Assembly: GCA_942492735.1 (NCBI GenBank)
Contig: OW818648.1
Location: 124,001-188,000, forward strand
Direction of reading: 5' to 3'
DNA length: 64,000 nucleotides
Origin: Sporobacter sp942492735
GTDB taxonomy: Bacteria > Bacillota > Clostridia > Oscillospirales > Oscillospiraceae
In this document: one piece after another, positions 16,897 through 26,490 of the stretch
How positions within the stretch are numbered: position 1 is the stretch's first letter
How the letters are laid out: every line of letters begins with the position of its first letter
The notes under the pieces: generated by a model
Told to the model about the DNA's origin: nothing
The model's input: the letters and a program-made list of their open reading frames with translations, nothing else
Databases searched by the model: none
Program-made: the position numbers and the translations under genes

Positions 16897-17568
16897 TTAT
16901 ATGGTCCACTGGCTGTGGAGAATAACCGTCAGCTTCAATTTTCCCTCATATTCTTCAAAGCACAGCCTGATGCTGCCCCAGTCGATTCCGTCATAGCTTG
17001 GGTCCGTGCCGGGGATATGAAAGTCGACAAATCGAGCATATGGGAACACTTCCTTGATGTTTTCGAGAGAGTTGCCGGATTTGATAATGGTATCGACACC
17101 GATCTCGGATGATAGCGTAAAGTCCTTATCAAAAACGAACGTTTTGAAATAATCAGATGGCGTTAACTCGATCGGGTTGCCGCTTCCGTCGTATTTGCCC
17201 CAGACGTATTGATTCTTGTCTATGGCAAAGTCTTTAACCTGCGCTGCGGTGAAGGCTTTGTTCGACGCGAGATTAATTGTTGCATAAGGAGAGAAAACAA
17301 CGCCGAATTCCGGATGGACTATCTGTGACAGCGCATCGAAATCTTTTATTTTTATATATCCGAGTATGTCAAAAGCAAATTCCGTGAGCTCTGCGCTTGT
17401 CGCGTCAGCGCTTAAAGAAACCGTATCGGTCTTCGCACGATTGCCTACAATATCTATAAAATATGTATCACCTGTAAAATAATATACTGCCAGGGATGCT
17501 GCTGCACCCAGAGCAATTCCGGTAATAATAAGTAATATGGATGTAAGGGCTTTCTTCAATAAACTCAC
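16897..17568 (-). CDS. Membrane-anchored exported protein, unknown function
   Basis: 223 residues with an N-terminal membrane anchor (~8-30, LTSILLIITGIALGAAASLAVYYF) and an exported domain. The end of that domain, with RFVDFHIPGTDPSYDGIDW and GKLKLTVILHSQWTI, resembles a lipoprotein-associated NTF2-like domain seen in Clostridia. GTG start at 17568. The following gap 17569-17848 holds the hrcA promoter and CIRCE on the other strand. Confidence 0.7.
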   Translation of the reverse strand: MSLLKKALTSILLIITGIALGAAASLAVYYFTGDTYFIDIVGNRAKTDTVSLSADATSAELTEFAFDILGYIKIKDFDALSQIVHPEFGVVFSPYATINLASNKAFTAAQVKDFAIDKNQYVWGKYDGSGNPIELTPSDYFKTFVFDKDFTLSSEIGVDTIIKSGNSLENIKEVFPYARFVDFHIPGTDPSYDGIDWGSIRLCFEEYEGKLKLTVILHSQWTI

Positions 17569-17748
17569 CTGCTTTCTGCAATGCCCTGAAACGGTAGATT
17601 TTGCTTTCCGTTTCGTGCATCAAGGATACTTGAATACAAAAATAATTGCAACAACAATAATTTACAAAAGTAACAATACATAAGAACACGAAAGCGCATA
17701 AATAAACTTTAAGATTATTAACAAAATAAAAACATTAAAACTAGGTAC

Positions 17749-17777
17749 TTGACATCATAGCAGCATAGTGCTAAATT
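17749..17777 (+). promoter_or_regulatory. hrcA: sigma-A promoter of the hrcA operon
   Basis: TTGACA (17749-17754), 17-base spacer, TAAATT (17772-17777). The expected start falls inside the CIRCE element that follows. Confidence 0.85.
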
Positions 17778-17781
17778 ATGG

Positions 17782-17808
17782 TTAGCACTCAGGGTTCGAG
17801 AGTGCTAA
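17782..17808 (+). promoter_or_regulatory. CIRCE operator
   Basis: TTAGCACTC - nine bases - GAGTGCTAA, a perfect match to the HrcA-binding inverted repeat. It overlaps the transcription start, so HrcA should repress its own operon until heat or misfolding stress draws it off. Confidence 0.98.
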
Positions 17809-17848
17809 TGCGACCAAGAAACGCATTTTTGAAGGGAATGGTCAGACC

Positions 17849-18952
17849 ATGGACCTCGGCGAGCGCAAAAAAAAAATACTGCGCGCTGTCATTGACGAAT
17901 ATGTCCAAACCGCCGAGCCTGTCGGGTCGAAGACGATAGCCAGCGATATTGGCATGACTGTTTCACCTGCCACAATCAGAAATGAGATGGCGGAGTTGGA
18001 ATCGATGGGTCTGCTTGAGCAGCCGCATACGTCGGCCGGCCGCATTCCAACACCGCACGGATACCGAATCTACGTCAACGAACTCATGAATCAGCACAGA
18101 CTGTCTCTTGAAGAAACCGAGACGATAAACCGCGCGCTTAAAAGCCGTATCCAGCAGCTGGACAAAATCATTGAGGACGCCGGACGTATCACATCACTGC
18201 TCACAAGCTATCCGGCGTATGCGCTTGCTGCGTCAAACAACCACGTTACAATATCCCGCTTTGATATTATATACGTTGATGCCAACACTTTTATTATTGT
18301 TGTGATGATGAGCAATAAAGCAGTGAAGAATAAGCTTGTTCATCTTCCGTTCCCGGTCGAGCAATCCGTGCTTATAACGCTGTCCACGTTATTCAACGCC
18401 AGCTTTACGAATATTGCGGAGGAGAAGATTACACACCAGCTTATTTCTTCTACAGAAAGGGCATCAAATGATAATAACGGCATCGTTGCCGTCATAGCCG
18501 GATTTGCCATAGAGCTTCTGTACGAGACAAAGGCGAGAGAAACCCATATCACCGGGGCGTCAAATCTGCTTGAATACCCCGAATACAAGGATGTGGACAA
18601 AGCGCAGCGCCTGCTTCGCTATTTATCTGACGAAAGCAAACTCATTAAGCTCCCGGCTCCCGAGGACAGCGGCGAGATGAAAATAACAATCGGTCCCGAA
18701 AATCTGGCTGAAGAGCTGCGCGACTCAAGCGTAATTGTTGCCCGTTATAATGTGGGAGATGATATGCAGGGGCTCATCGGCGTTGTCGGTCCAACGCGCA
18801 TGGACTACTCAAAAGTCGCCGCGCGGCTTTCCTATATAGCCCGGGGTTTAAGCTGGCTTTTATCCGGCAGCGATAACCCGCCAAACATTTTATACGGGGT
18901 AAATTCAAAGGCGGATTCGCATGAGAATTCGACGAGCGAGAATCCCCCATAA
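17849..18952 (+). CDS. hrcA: Heat-inducible transcription repressor HrcA
   Basis: 367 residues. N-terminal winged helix (~1-75; RKKKILRAVIDEYVQTAEPVGSKTI), then the GAF-like domain with the HrcA-typical LLEQPHTSAGRIPTPHGYR, and a C-terminal GPTRMDYSKVAARLSYIA. Binds CIRCE, immediately upstream, and represses this operon. First gene of hrcA-grpE-dnaK-dnaJ. Confidence 0.97.
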   Translation: MDLGERKKKILRAVIDEYVQTAEPVGSKTIASDIGMTVSPATIRNEMAELESMGLLEQPHTSAGRIPTPHGYRIYVNELMNQHRLSLEETETINRALKSRIQQLDKIIEDAGRITSLLTSYPAYALAASNNHVTISRFDIIYVDANTFIIVVMMSNKAVKNKLVHLPFPVEQSVLITLSTLFNASFTNIAEEKITHQLISSTERASNDNNGIVAVIAGFAIELLYETKARETHITGASNLLEYPEYKDVDKAQRLLRYLSDESKLIKLPAPEDSGEMKITIGPENLAEELRDSSVIVARYNVGDDMQGLIGVVGPTRMDYSKVAARLSYIARGLSWLLSGSDNPPNILYGVNSKADSHENSTSENPP

Positions 18953-18978
18953 ATACACAAAACAAAGGAGTTGAGACG

Positions 18979-19494
18979 ATGGCAAAGGCAAAAAGAGATG
19001 AGACGCCTGAGGAAAAACCATTAGAAGTTGAAATTGTTGCGGAATCGACAGAGGTTTCACCGCTTGACGAGTTGGAAATGACTCTTAAGGCCGAGAAAGA
19101 TAAATACCTGAGGCTTGCCGCTGAGTACGACAATTACAGGAAGCGCAGCATAAAAGAACGGGAAGCCATGTATTGCGAAGCCTGTTCGGACACGATCGCG
19201 AGGGTGCTGCCTGTCTACGATAACCTGTCTCGCGCTTTAACCCAGGAATGCGCAGATGAGGCTTTTTACAAGGGTATTGAAATGACATTGGCGCAGCTTA
19301 AGGATATCCTGCAGAAATGCGGTGTGACAGAGATACCGGCCGTCGGTGAACCGTTTAATCCCGACCGGCACAATGCCGTGATGCATGTGGAGGATCCCGC
19401 TTACGGCGAGGCAACAATATCCGAAGAGTTCGAAAAAGGATTCATGATCGGCGACAAGGTCATCAGGTGCTCCATGGTAAAAGTCGCAAACTAA
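18979..19494 (+). CDS. grpE: Nucleotide exchange factor GrpE
   Basis: 171 residues. Acidic N-terminal tail, long helix (~35-90), then the C-terminal beta domain with FNPDRHNAVMHVEDP and the final GDKVIRCSMVKVAN. Releases ADP from DnaK. AAGGAG ribosome site; 26 bases after hrcA. Confidence 0.96.
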   Translation: MAKAKRDETPEEKPLEVEIVAESTEVSPLDELEMTLKAEKDKYLRLAAEYDNYRKRSIKEREAMYCEACSDTIARVLPVYDNLSRALTQECADEAFYKGIEMTLAQLKDILQKCGVTEIPAVGEPFNPDRHNAVMHVEDPAYGEATISEEFEKGFMIGDKVIRCSMVKVAN

Positions 19495-19547
19495 ACGCAA
19501 AATAAATCTGAAAATTATGACATTTATATATTTAGGAGGAAAACATC

Positions 19548-21407
19548 ATGGGAAAAATCATTGGAATAGATCTGGGTACGACGAATTCATGCGTATCCGT
19601 TATTGAAGGCGGAGAGCCGATAGTCATACCAAACGCCGAAGGCGCGCGCACAACGCCGTCAGTCGTCGCATTCTCGAAAGATGGAGAGCGCATGGTCGGC
19701 CAGGTCGCCAAACGCCAGGCTATCACAAATCCGGATCGCACCGTCATTTCTATCAAGCGCGAAATGGGCAGCAATTTTAAAGTGAACATCGACAATAAGC
19801 AGTACACGCCTCAGGAAATCTCCGCGATGATTCTTGGCAAGCTCAAAGGGGATGCCGAAGCGTACCTTGGCACAAAGGTTACCGAGGCCGTCATCACAGT
19901 CCCTGCATACTTCACCGACGCACAGCGCCAAGCCACAAAGGATGCCGGTAAAATCGCTGGCCTTGATGTCAAGCGCATCATCAACGAGCCAACCGCAGCA
20001 GCGCTGGCTTACGGGCTTGATAAAGAGCAGGAGCAGACCATTATGGTCTACGACCTTGGCGGCGGAACATTCGACGTGTCCATACTGGAAATCGGCGATG
20101 GTGTCATTGAAGTCAAGGCGACCGCTGGCAACAACCGCCTCGGCGGCGACGATTTTGACGAATGCGTCGTCAGATATCTGCTCGGGGAATTTAAAAAGGA
20201 TACAGGCGTTGATCTCGGATCAGACAGAATCGCCATGCAGAGGCTTCGCGAAGCGGCAGAAAAGGCGAAAGTCGATTTGTCCGGCGTCACCTCCGCGTCA
20301 ATCAATCTGCCGTATATCACAGCGGATGCCACAGGCCCGAAGCATATGGATACAACACTTACAAGAGCAAAATTCAACGAGCTGACATCACACCTCGTCG
20401 AAAAGACGCTGGGTCCTGTCAATCAGGCACTGAGCGATTCCGGTCTGTCTCCATCCCAGCTGACGAAAGTTTTGCTTGTCGGCGGCTCGACTCGTATTCC
20501 CGCCGTCCAGGACGCTGTTAAAAAGATAACGGGTAAAGATCCGTTCAAGGGCATCAATCCCGACGAATGCGTCGCTGTTGGCGCGGCGATTCAGGGCGGT
20601 GTGCTCGGCGGCGATGTCGAAGGCATTCTCCTGCTTGACGTCACCCCGCTGTCACTCGGCATTGAGACTCTCGGCGGCGTTTTTACAAAACTCATCGAAC
20701 GCAATACGACGATCCCCACAAAAAAGAGTCAGGTCTTCTCCACCGCAGCCGATAACCAGACGTCGGTTGAAGTCAACGTATTGCAGGGTGAACGCGAGAT
20801 GGCCCAGTACAATAAAACACTCGGCCGGTTCCATCTGGACGGTATTGCTATGGCCCGCCGCGGAGTCCCGCAGGTCGAAGTCACCTTTGATATTGACGCC
20901 AACGGCATCGTTAACGTCTCGGCGAAGGATCTCGGAACAGGTAAAGAGCAGCATGTCACCATCACCTCGTCGACAAACCTCTCCAAGGACGATATTGCCA
21001 AGGCCGTCAAAGAAGCCGAAATGAACGCGCAGGAAGATGCCAAGCGCAAGGACGAAATCGACACACGCAATCATGCCGACCAGATGGTCTACCAGAGCGA
21101 GAAGACACTGACCGATGCGGGTGACAAAATAAACGCGTCTGATAAACAGACCATTGAGGATGCCGTCGCAAAAGTAAAGACCGCCCTCAGCGGAACCGAT
21201 ATTCAGTCAATTAAGACAGCGTCGGAAGAGCTTCAGAAGACCTTCTACGAGGTCAGCGAGAGGCTTTACGCAGGCGCCAACCCACAGGGCGGCGATGGCG
21301 GCGCGAACCCCGGCGGCGACGGCGGTGCCTCGGGCGACGGCAGCGCACCTGGCGGCGGCACGTATTATGACGCCGATTACGAAGTCGTCGATGATGATAA
21401 AAAATAA
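19548..21407 (+). CDS. dnaK: Molecular chaperone DnaK (Hsp70)
   Basis: 619 residues with all Hsp70 signatures: GIDLGTTNSCV (~4-14), the ATPase loops (VYDLGGGTFDVS; LLVGGSTRIPAVQ), the substrate-binding beta domain and a helical lid. The end is a Gly/Ala/Asp-rich linker and the EVVDDDKK tail for co-chaperone contacts. ATPase chaperone working with DnaJ and GrpE. AGGAGG ribosome site; in the CIRCE operon. Confidence 0.98.
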   Translation: MGKIIGIDLGTTNSCVSVIEGGEPIVIPNAEGARTTPSVVAFSKDGERMVGQVAKRQAITNPDRTVISIKREMGSNFKVNIDNKQYTPQEISAMILGKLKGDAEAYLGTKVTEAVITVPAYFTDAQRQATKDAGKIAGLDVKRIINEPTAAALAYGLDKEQEQTIMVYDLGGGTFDVSILEIGDGVIEVKATAGNNRLGGDDFDECVVRYLLGEFKKDTGVDLGSDRIAMQRLREAAEKAKVDLSGVTSASINLPYITADATGPKHMDTTLTRAKFNELTSHLVEKTLGPVNQALSDSGLSPSQLTKVLLVGGSTRIPAVQDAVKKITGKDPFKGINPDECVAVGAAIQGGVLGGDVEGILLLDVTPLSLGIETLGGVFTKLIERNTTIPTKKSQVFSTAADNQTSVEVNVLQGEREMAQYNKTLGRFHLDGIAMARRGVPQVEVTFDIDANGIVNVSAKDLGTGKEQHVTITSSTNLSKDDIAKAVKEAEMNAQEDAKRKDEIDTRNHADQMVYQSEKTLTDAGDKINASDKQTIEDAVAKVKTALSGTDIQSIKTASEELQKTFYEVSERLYAGANPQGGDGGANPGGDGGASGDGSAPGGGTYYDADYEVVDDDKK

Positions 21408-21439
21408 GGGATTAGCCTAAGTCAGTCATTACAAAATAA

Positions 21440-21475
21440 CGAAGAATCTCCTCAGCTTTTGCCGGAGATTCTTCG
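21440..21475 (+). other. Perfect 12-bp hairpin between dnaK and dnaJ
   Basis: CGAAGAATCTCC and its exact complement with a 12-base loop, 33 bases after dnaK. No T-run follows, so it may reduce dnaJ transcription or protect the 3' end of the dnaK message. Confidence 0.6.
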
Positions 21476-21521
21476 TTCGCATGAAGACAGGGAAGGCAAT
21501 AAAGAGAGGCGGGCTCAACCG

Positions 21522-22649
21522 ATGGCAGACAAACGCGACTATTACGAGGTGCTGGGGCTCCAAAAAAGCGCCACCGACGATGAAATAAAAAAAGCGTTTC
21601 GGCAGCAGGCAAAGAAACACCATCCGGACTTAAACTCCGGCGACAAGGCAGCCGAAGCGCGCTTTAAAGAGCTCAACGAGGCCTACGAGGTCTTGTCTGA
21701 TGCCGATAAAAAATCGAAATACGATCAGTTCGGCCACGCCGGCGTCGATCCGAATTTCGGAGCGGGCGGCTTCGGCGGCGGCTTTGGCGGCGGGTTCGGC
21801 GGGATGGATTTCGATCTCGGTGACATATTCGGCTCGATCTTCGGGGGCGGCAGTACCAGCTCGCGCAGCCGAAACGCGCCGCGCAAAGGCGAGCGTATCC
21901 ATGCCGAGGTCGCGATTACATTTGAAGAGGCCGCGTTTGGTGTCGACAAAGAGGTATCGGTCTCGCGCATTGAGACATGCGATACCTGCTCCGGCTCCGG
22001 CAGCAAAGAGGGTACAACCGCTGAAAAATGCACAAATTGCAACGGTTCCGGCACCGTCACAACACAAAACCGCACACCATTCGGCGTGATGCAGTCAACA
22101 GCAGAGTGCCCCAAATGCGAAGGCCGCGGTAAAATCATACATCAGCCGTGCACGAAGTGCCGAGGTGCAGGCCTCGTCCGCCGGAATAAAAGCGTAAAGG
22201 TCTCCATTCCGGCCGGCATTGATGACGGGCAGACCCTTTCGCTGCGCGGCCAGGGCAGCGCCGGCGTCAACGGCGGCGAGACGGGTGACCTGTACGTCAC
22301 CGTCCATGTCACACGTCATCCCCTGTTCACGCGCGAAGGCAACGCCGTTTTATATGACATGCCGATGTCCATTGTGCAGGCCACCCTCGGCGCCGAAGTC
22401 GAAGTGCCGACGCTCGACGGCAAGGTTAAATACTCTGTACCTGAAGGCACGCAAACCGGCACCGTCTTCCGCCTCCGCGGCAAAGGCATCACCAACCTCC
22501 GCGGCGGCGGCCGCGGCGACCAGTTCGTCACCGTCAAAGTTGAGATCCCGACAGGCCTCAATAACGAGCAAAAAGACCTCCTCCGCAAACTCGCTGAATC
22601 CATGGGCGACAGCGGATCGGGCGTTAAGAAGAAAAAGAAGCTGTTATAA
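21522..22649 (+). CDS. dnaJ: Co-chaperone DnaJ (Hsp40)
   Basis: 375 residues from ATG at 21522, chosen because the J domain begins right there (DKRDYYEVLGL); the longer frame upstream runs through the hairpin. J domain with HPD (~35), Gly/Phe-rich linker (~78-105), four zinc-binding CxxCxGxG repeats (CDTCSGSG, CTNCNGSG, CPKCEGRG, CTKCRGAG), then the substrate-binding C-domains. Delivers clients to DnaK and stimulates its ATPase. Last gene of the operon, closed by a terminator. Confidence 0.97.
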   Translation: MADKRDYYEVLGLQKSATDDEIKKAFRQQAKKHHPDLNSGDKAAEARFKELNEAYEVLSDADKKSKYDQFGHAGVDPNFGAGGFGGGFGGGFGGMDFDLGDIFGSIFGGGSTSSRSRNAPRKGERIHAEVAITFEEAAFGVDKEVSVSRIETCDTCSGSGSKEGTTAEKCTNCNGSGTVTTQNRTPFGVMQSTAECPKCEGRGKIIHQPCTKCRGAGLVRRNKSVKVSIPAGIDDGQTLSLRGQGSAGVNGGETGDLYVTVHVTRHPLFTREGNAVLYDMPMSIVQATLGAEVEVPTLDGKVKYSVPEGTQTGTVFRLRGKGITNLRGGGRGDQFVTVKVEIPTGLNNEQKDLLRKLAESMGDSGSGVKKKKKLL

Positions 22650-22657
22650 AATACACC

Positions 22658-22700
22658 GAGCCTCCGAGCGATGCGATACATCAACGGAGGCTCTTTTTTT
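22658..22700 (+). terminator. Terminator of the hrcA operon
   Basis: GAGCCTCCG / CGGAGGCTC (9-bp stem), loop of 18 bases, then seven Ts. Confidence 0.9.
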
Positions 22701-22956
22701 ACACAATTACTTCCTCAGGCAGCTCAAAAACGCCCCTTCTGCAATCCCTGCAGACATTGGCATTCACGAATGGAAAGATGAATGGAATATATGTTGCTTC
22801 GCTTAAAATGATACCGTTTCTTTCGTGAATCTTTTCCTCGCTAAATAGAAGAGGTAGCTTAGCCTCTTCAGGCAGCCATATAAGCCCAATGTCTCTGCGT
22901 CCGTTATACAGCTTCCCATTTTCCATGAACTTTCCACAAAAAGGGCAGTTCATCAC
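22699..22956 (-). CDS. Small zinc-ribbon protein (DUF6487-like)
   Basis: 85 residues with CPFCGK at the start and CRDC near the end (NVCRDCRRGVF), a split zinc ribbon as in PF20097-type proteins of Clostridia. No enzymatic motif. GGAG ribosome site. Convergent to dnaJ. Confidence 0.75.
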   Translation of the reverse strand: MMNCPFCGKFMENGKLYNGRRDIGLIWLPEEAKLPLLFSEEKIHERNGIILSEATYIPFIFPFVNANVCRDCRRGVFELPEEVIV

Positions 22957-23019
22957 GCATCGCTCCTTGTTGTTTAGTCAGGACAGCCGCACCGAGGTTT
23001 CTCAAGCGTAGCTATTGGT

Positions 23020-24006
23020 TTAAGTGTATCGGTTTACCGACATGACATCCTCGTTTGTAAACCTGACAATTAAGTACGGATAACCATCGGCATTGTCCTC
23101 TATCGGCACCTTGCCAGTATCGATACTATATCCGGCCGCCACCGGCCTCAGCTTCGCCGTAATATAAATAACGCCGTCTTTCTGCGTTACCTTGTATGAA
23201 GACATATACCCGTTGTCATTGGTCTTTATTTCAACATCTGTCTTGACGCTGCTGTCAAGCTGGCATTTTTCCAGCGCAATCGTCAGCAGATTCGCATTTT
23301 TATCATAAGAGGTCACTGTCGGCGGTATATATGAAGCGGCAGCCCAGAATCCCGCTCCCTCTTTGCCGTCGGCGGGCTTGAATAACGCCTCGAAGCCATC
23401 AATTGTGGCAGTGATAACTGAAAGCTTATCGCCCTCGTGACTGCCTCCTTTGACGGACCTGTCCAGCTCATAGAATTCGGTTATTCTCGAAAAATCGAAC
23501 CCACCATACCCAGTGCCATCGTCACTGCCGGCTTTTCTGATACAGTCCTCAATGTAAGGGAAGTCAAGGAATCCGCCTTCCTCCCAGTCGCCGACAATCT
23601 CAAAGATGAGATGATTTTCGCTCTCAGCTTTGAGGAGCTTTGCATTTCTGGACAATCGATCATACGCACCCGTCCGTGCATTATACAGCAGAAACTCATT
23701 GTAAGCCTGCAGGTCATATTCAACAAGCAGCCATTCGGTACCGATATCTGTAATATTCATGATCGGAATATCTGGCCTATTATTACCTTTTTCTATAATA
23801 CTCATGATATCATCCAAGGTTGGCACCGGAACCGAAGACGACGGCGCTTCGCTGCTTGTTTCATTTGGCGAAGGTGTTTCTGTCGGTGCGGTTGAATCAG
23901 TTGGTGCCGATGAATCTATTAAGCTTGCATTATCCGCGCATGCACATGTCAGACCAAGAGTCATTATGATCACAAGCAAGATGAAGCTTCTAAATTGTAT
24001 CTTCAT
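23020..24006 (-). CDS. Lipoprotein of unknown function
   Basis: 328 residues from ATG at 24006 (GGGTGG upstream). Signal peptide with a cysteine in GLTCAC, then a Ser/Thr/Pro-rich linker (about 25-60) of the type that tethers surface domains, then a ~270-residue globular domain. No recognised family. First of two adjacent lipoprotein genes. Confidence 0.75.
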   Translation of the reverse strand: MKIQFRSFILLVIIMTLGLTCACADNASLIDSSAPTDSTAPTETPSPNETSSEAPSSSVPVPTLDDIMSIIEKGNNRPDIPIMNITDIGTEWLLVEYDLQAYNEFLLYNARTGAYDRLSRNAKLLKAESENHLIFEIVGDWEEGGFLDFPYIEDCIRKAGSDDGTGYGGFDFSRITEFYELDRSVKGGSHEGDKLSVITATIDGFEALFKPADGKEGAGFWAAASYIPPTVTSYDKNANLLTIALEKCQLDSSVKTDVEIKTNDNGYMSSYKVTQKDGVIYITAKLRPVAAGYSIDTGKVPIEDNADGYPYLIVRFTNEDVMSVNRYT

Positions 24007-24017
24007 ATACAACCACC

Positions 24018-24665
24018 CTATTTTATTCCTGCATTTTCAAAAATCGATTTCACAAACTCCTGATCATCCCATATATCAGGAGAATCGATTGCCGCATTAT
24101 TCCGGTGCACTTCATCAAATGAACTGCTTCCGGCCCCATGCGCGATATACCAATCGGAAATGACAAGCCTACCGTCAGCAGCGCTTATCAAAACTTCGAC
24201 GACCTCCGAAAATCCGCCGATATTGTTGTCTCTCACGACGGTGGTGTACCTGATGTAAAAGCATTTTTCCTCAGGCATAAAACGCGCCTGCGAAAGCCCG
24301 ACGGAGGCCTGCTTGATATCCATCGTATAGCTTTCATCCTCCACACGCTTATTCGAAAACTTGAGGAGGTTTTCATTGACGATATACAGTGTAAAATCAA
24401 TCACTGATTCACCCGCCTTAAACGCGTAGTAATCTTTGAGAAATAATTCTCCCAGCTCATAAACCAATTTGAAATCCTGAGTGTTCAGCTCTTCTTCTGT
24501 TTCAAATCTCTCCGTATGCTTAGTGTCAGCCTGATTTTCTTTACCGCCGCACGCAGTTAAGGCCAGAATAATAACCAATAGCGCCAGCGATATCAACCGT
24601 TTCTTCATCGCACGCTGCTTATTTGCGGTAGACAATACCGCATTAAAGATCATTCTGGTTTTCAT
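24018..24665 (-). CDS. Lipoprotein of unknown function
   Basis: 215 residues from ATG at 24665, selected for the AGGAGG seven bases upstream. The lipobox (LTACGG) is preceded by an unusually long N-region (~19 residues before the KKR stretch), so translation could instead begin at the second methionine. Mature part is an acidic domain with alternating strands (FYIRYTTVVRD, VVEVLISAADGRLVISDWY), suggesting a PepSY- or NTF2-like fold. Eleven bases upstream of the 23020-24006 gene on the same strand. Confidence 0.75.
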   Translation of the reverse strand: MKTRMIFNAVLSTANKQRAMKKRLISLALLVIILALTACGGKENQADTKHTERFETEEELNTQDFKLVYELGELFLKDYYAFKAGESVIDFTLYIVNENLLKFSNKRVEDESYTMDIKQASVGLSQARFMPEEKCFYIRYTTVVRDNNIGGFSEVVEVLISAADGRLVISDWYIAHGAGSSSFDEVHRNNAAIDSPDIWDDQEFVKSIFENAGIK

Positions 24666-24717
24666 GTTGTCCTCCTTTTGAATACTGAACAAACCGGATG
24701 AAATTTGCGGGAGAATA

Positions 24718-25191
24718 TCATCTCCAGCTTAATTCATTATCTTCTACAAAGAAGGTCCAATGATTTTCTCCGTAGGGAATTGAAGATATACTATAATTGA
24801 TTTGTGCGCCGTTTCCATTTACAATAGAAATTTCTTCTTTGAATTTAAATGTGACCTCGCTCAATCTATACCCGGCGAAATCTTCCACCAAGAATCTTTC
24901 CGGGTCGCTATGGACGTAGGTCAGCACTTTCTCTGCTAATTCGTCTGATATTGTTGTTTTATCGTAAACAACAAACGGGTGTGCATTGATATAGAACAAG
25001 CAGCCTAGTTCTATCGCTATCAGCACAAACAGCGTGGCTAACCGGACTGTTTTTTTATGCTTTACTCTAGCAATTGCGTTTCTTAAGATGACTTTATTCG
25101 CAACAGCCCATATCAACAAAGCCGGCAGAAACAAAAACCCATACCCAATAATCAGCATCAACGAAATCACAAGGGTTTTCACCAGCATCAT
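24718..25191 (-). CDS. Membrane protein of unknown function
   Basis: 157 residues with two membrane helices (~5-32, ~50-70) followed by an exported domain of ~85 residues. Start ATG at 25191 after GGAG. Lies directly downstream of the sigma/anti-sigma pair and may belong to that operon or its regulon. Confidence 0.7.
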   Translation of the reverse strand: MMLVKTLVISLMLIIGYGFLFLPALLIWAVANKVILRNAIARVKHKKTVRLATLFVLIAIELGCLFYINAHPFVVYDKTTISDELAEKVLTYVHSDPERFLVEDFAGYRLSEVTFKFKEEISIVNGNGAQINYSISSIPYGENHWTFFVEDNELSWR

Positions 25192-25210
25192 TGTATCTCC
25201 TCAATTTAAT

Positions 25211-25900
25211 CTATTTTATACTCTCTCCGATACGTATGAGTTCCTCACCATCCACGACGCCAATCAGGTTAAAGACAATACCATGGTCTTCCCAGATGAG
25301 AAAGCTGGCGTTGCCTTCGACTTGAGCCTTGAACAAGTGGCCGGCATTGCCCGAGATCTGTACTTCGAAATAATCCGTGTGTTCGTTGTCAACCGCGGTT
25401 TTGGTGTGACCGGCCTCCTCCTGCGAGAAAACGAGCTGGTCTCCGGCTTCATTTTCGTAAACGATCATTGTTAGGATTCCAACGGGTCTGAACTCTTTTT
25501 CACTATACCCGTCTGGTAAATATGTCGGGCGATAAATGCCACCCTGCGCATCTGATGCCCCGTATTCTATTTCAGTATATTGCTCATGCCAGCTCAGTAC
25601 GGCGTTAAAAATCGCGATTCTCGTTGCTTCGACACTCATCAAAATGATAGACGAGACCGCTAATAAGGCGCAGAGGCAGGCGGCGGCTTTGCTGAAAACT
25701 TTTGCGAAACGCTTCGCTTTAATTTTTCGATGGCTGCTCTTTATGTGGCCTTCGATTCTCTTATCGAGCACGGGAGAAGGTATACAGCCGCTCACGTTTG
25801 TTTCATCCGTCAGCGCATCGAGCTCATTCTCATACGCTTCCCTGACAGCGACCTTCAGCAGGGCGTCAAAAAGCATATCGCTTCTCTCACAAGCTGTCAC
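25211..25900 (-). CDS. Anti-sigma-like protein with DUF4367-type domain
   Basis: 229 residues. Cytoplasmic N-terminus with an acidic helix, one membrane helix (~75-92), and an extracytoplasmic DUF4367-like domain (YLPDGYSEKEF...). This is the usual anti-sigma layout of ECF operons in Clostridia. GTG start overlaps the stop of the sigma gene by four bases (GTGA), implying coupled translation. It probably holds the adjacent sigma factor until a wall or membrane signal arrives. Confidence 0.85.
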   Translation of the reverse strand: MTACERSDMLFDALLKVAVREAYENELDALTDETNVSGCIPSPVLDKRIEGHIKSSHRKIKAKRFAKVFSKAAACLCALLAVSSIILMSVEATRIAIFNAVLSWHEQYTEIEYGASDAQGGIYRPTYLPDGYSEKEFRPVGILTMIVYENEAGDQLVFSQEEAGHTKTAVDNEHTDYFEVQISGNAGHLFKAQVEGNASFLIWEDHGIVFNLIGVVDGEELIRIGESIK

Positions 25901-26490
25901 GGGATAACCGCCTCCTTTTTCAATTGAGCTTTCAGCGCCTGCCGCGCACGGCCGAGACGCACTCTGGCATTTTCCGGGCTGATGCCCAGTATTTTTGATA
26001 TCTCGTCATGGGTGTAATCCATTTCGAATTTCAGATACAGGATATCGGCGTAATTCTTATGGAGTCCTGCTATGGCATCCGCGATTTTAGCGCGAGCCTC
26101 CCGGATTGACACGTCATCAAATACGGGTTCTTCGCTGTCGGAATAGTCCATATAGTCTTCAAACCGGACGGTTTTGTCTCGTTTTTGCTGTTTAAGCATG
26201 TTGAGTGCGGTGTGCCTCACTACAATAACAACGAAGCCCTTTGTTTTGTAACAGTCATTCATGATAATTTTTTCAAGATTATCAATGATTTTAATAAAAG
26301 CCTCGGAAACAGCGTCTTCGGCATGGCTTTGGTCGCTCAGAATGCTTCGGGCTATGTATAGCATCATCCGGCCATATCGCCTATAAATCTCAGATGCTTT
26401 ATTCCTGTCCTCTTCATTTTCAATCATCATTATTAGAGCAAGCAAATTATCAACTCCTGTACTACATTCAAGCGGAATTATTGAAACCAT
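25897..26490 (-). CDS. ECF-type RNA polymerase sigma factor
   Basis: About 197 residues from ATG at 26490. The open frame extends ~60 codons further upstream without a ribosome site; the start is uncertain. Region 2 (LYIARSILSDQSHAEDAVSEAFIKII) and region 4 HTH (YTHDEISKILGISPENARVRLGRARQALK) identify it. Co-transcribed with its anti-sigma factor. Targets cannot be read from the sequence; self-regulation is common for such pairs. Confidence 0.88.
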   Translation of the reverse strand: MVSIIPLECSTGVDNLLALIMMIENEEDRNKASEIYRRYGRMMLYIARSILSDQSHAEDAVSEAFIKIIDNLEKIIMNDCYKTKGFVVIVVRHTALNMLKQQKRDKTVRFEDYMDYSDSEEPVFDDVSIREARAKIADAIAGLHKNYADILYLKFEMDYTHDEISKILGISPENARVRLGRARQALKAQLKKEAVIP

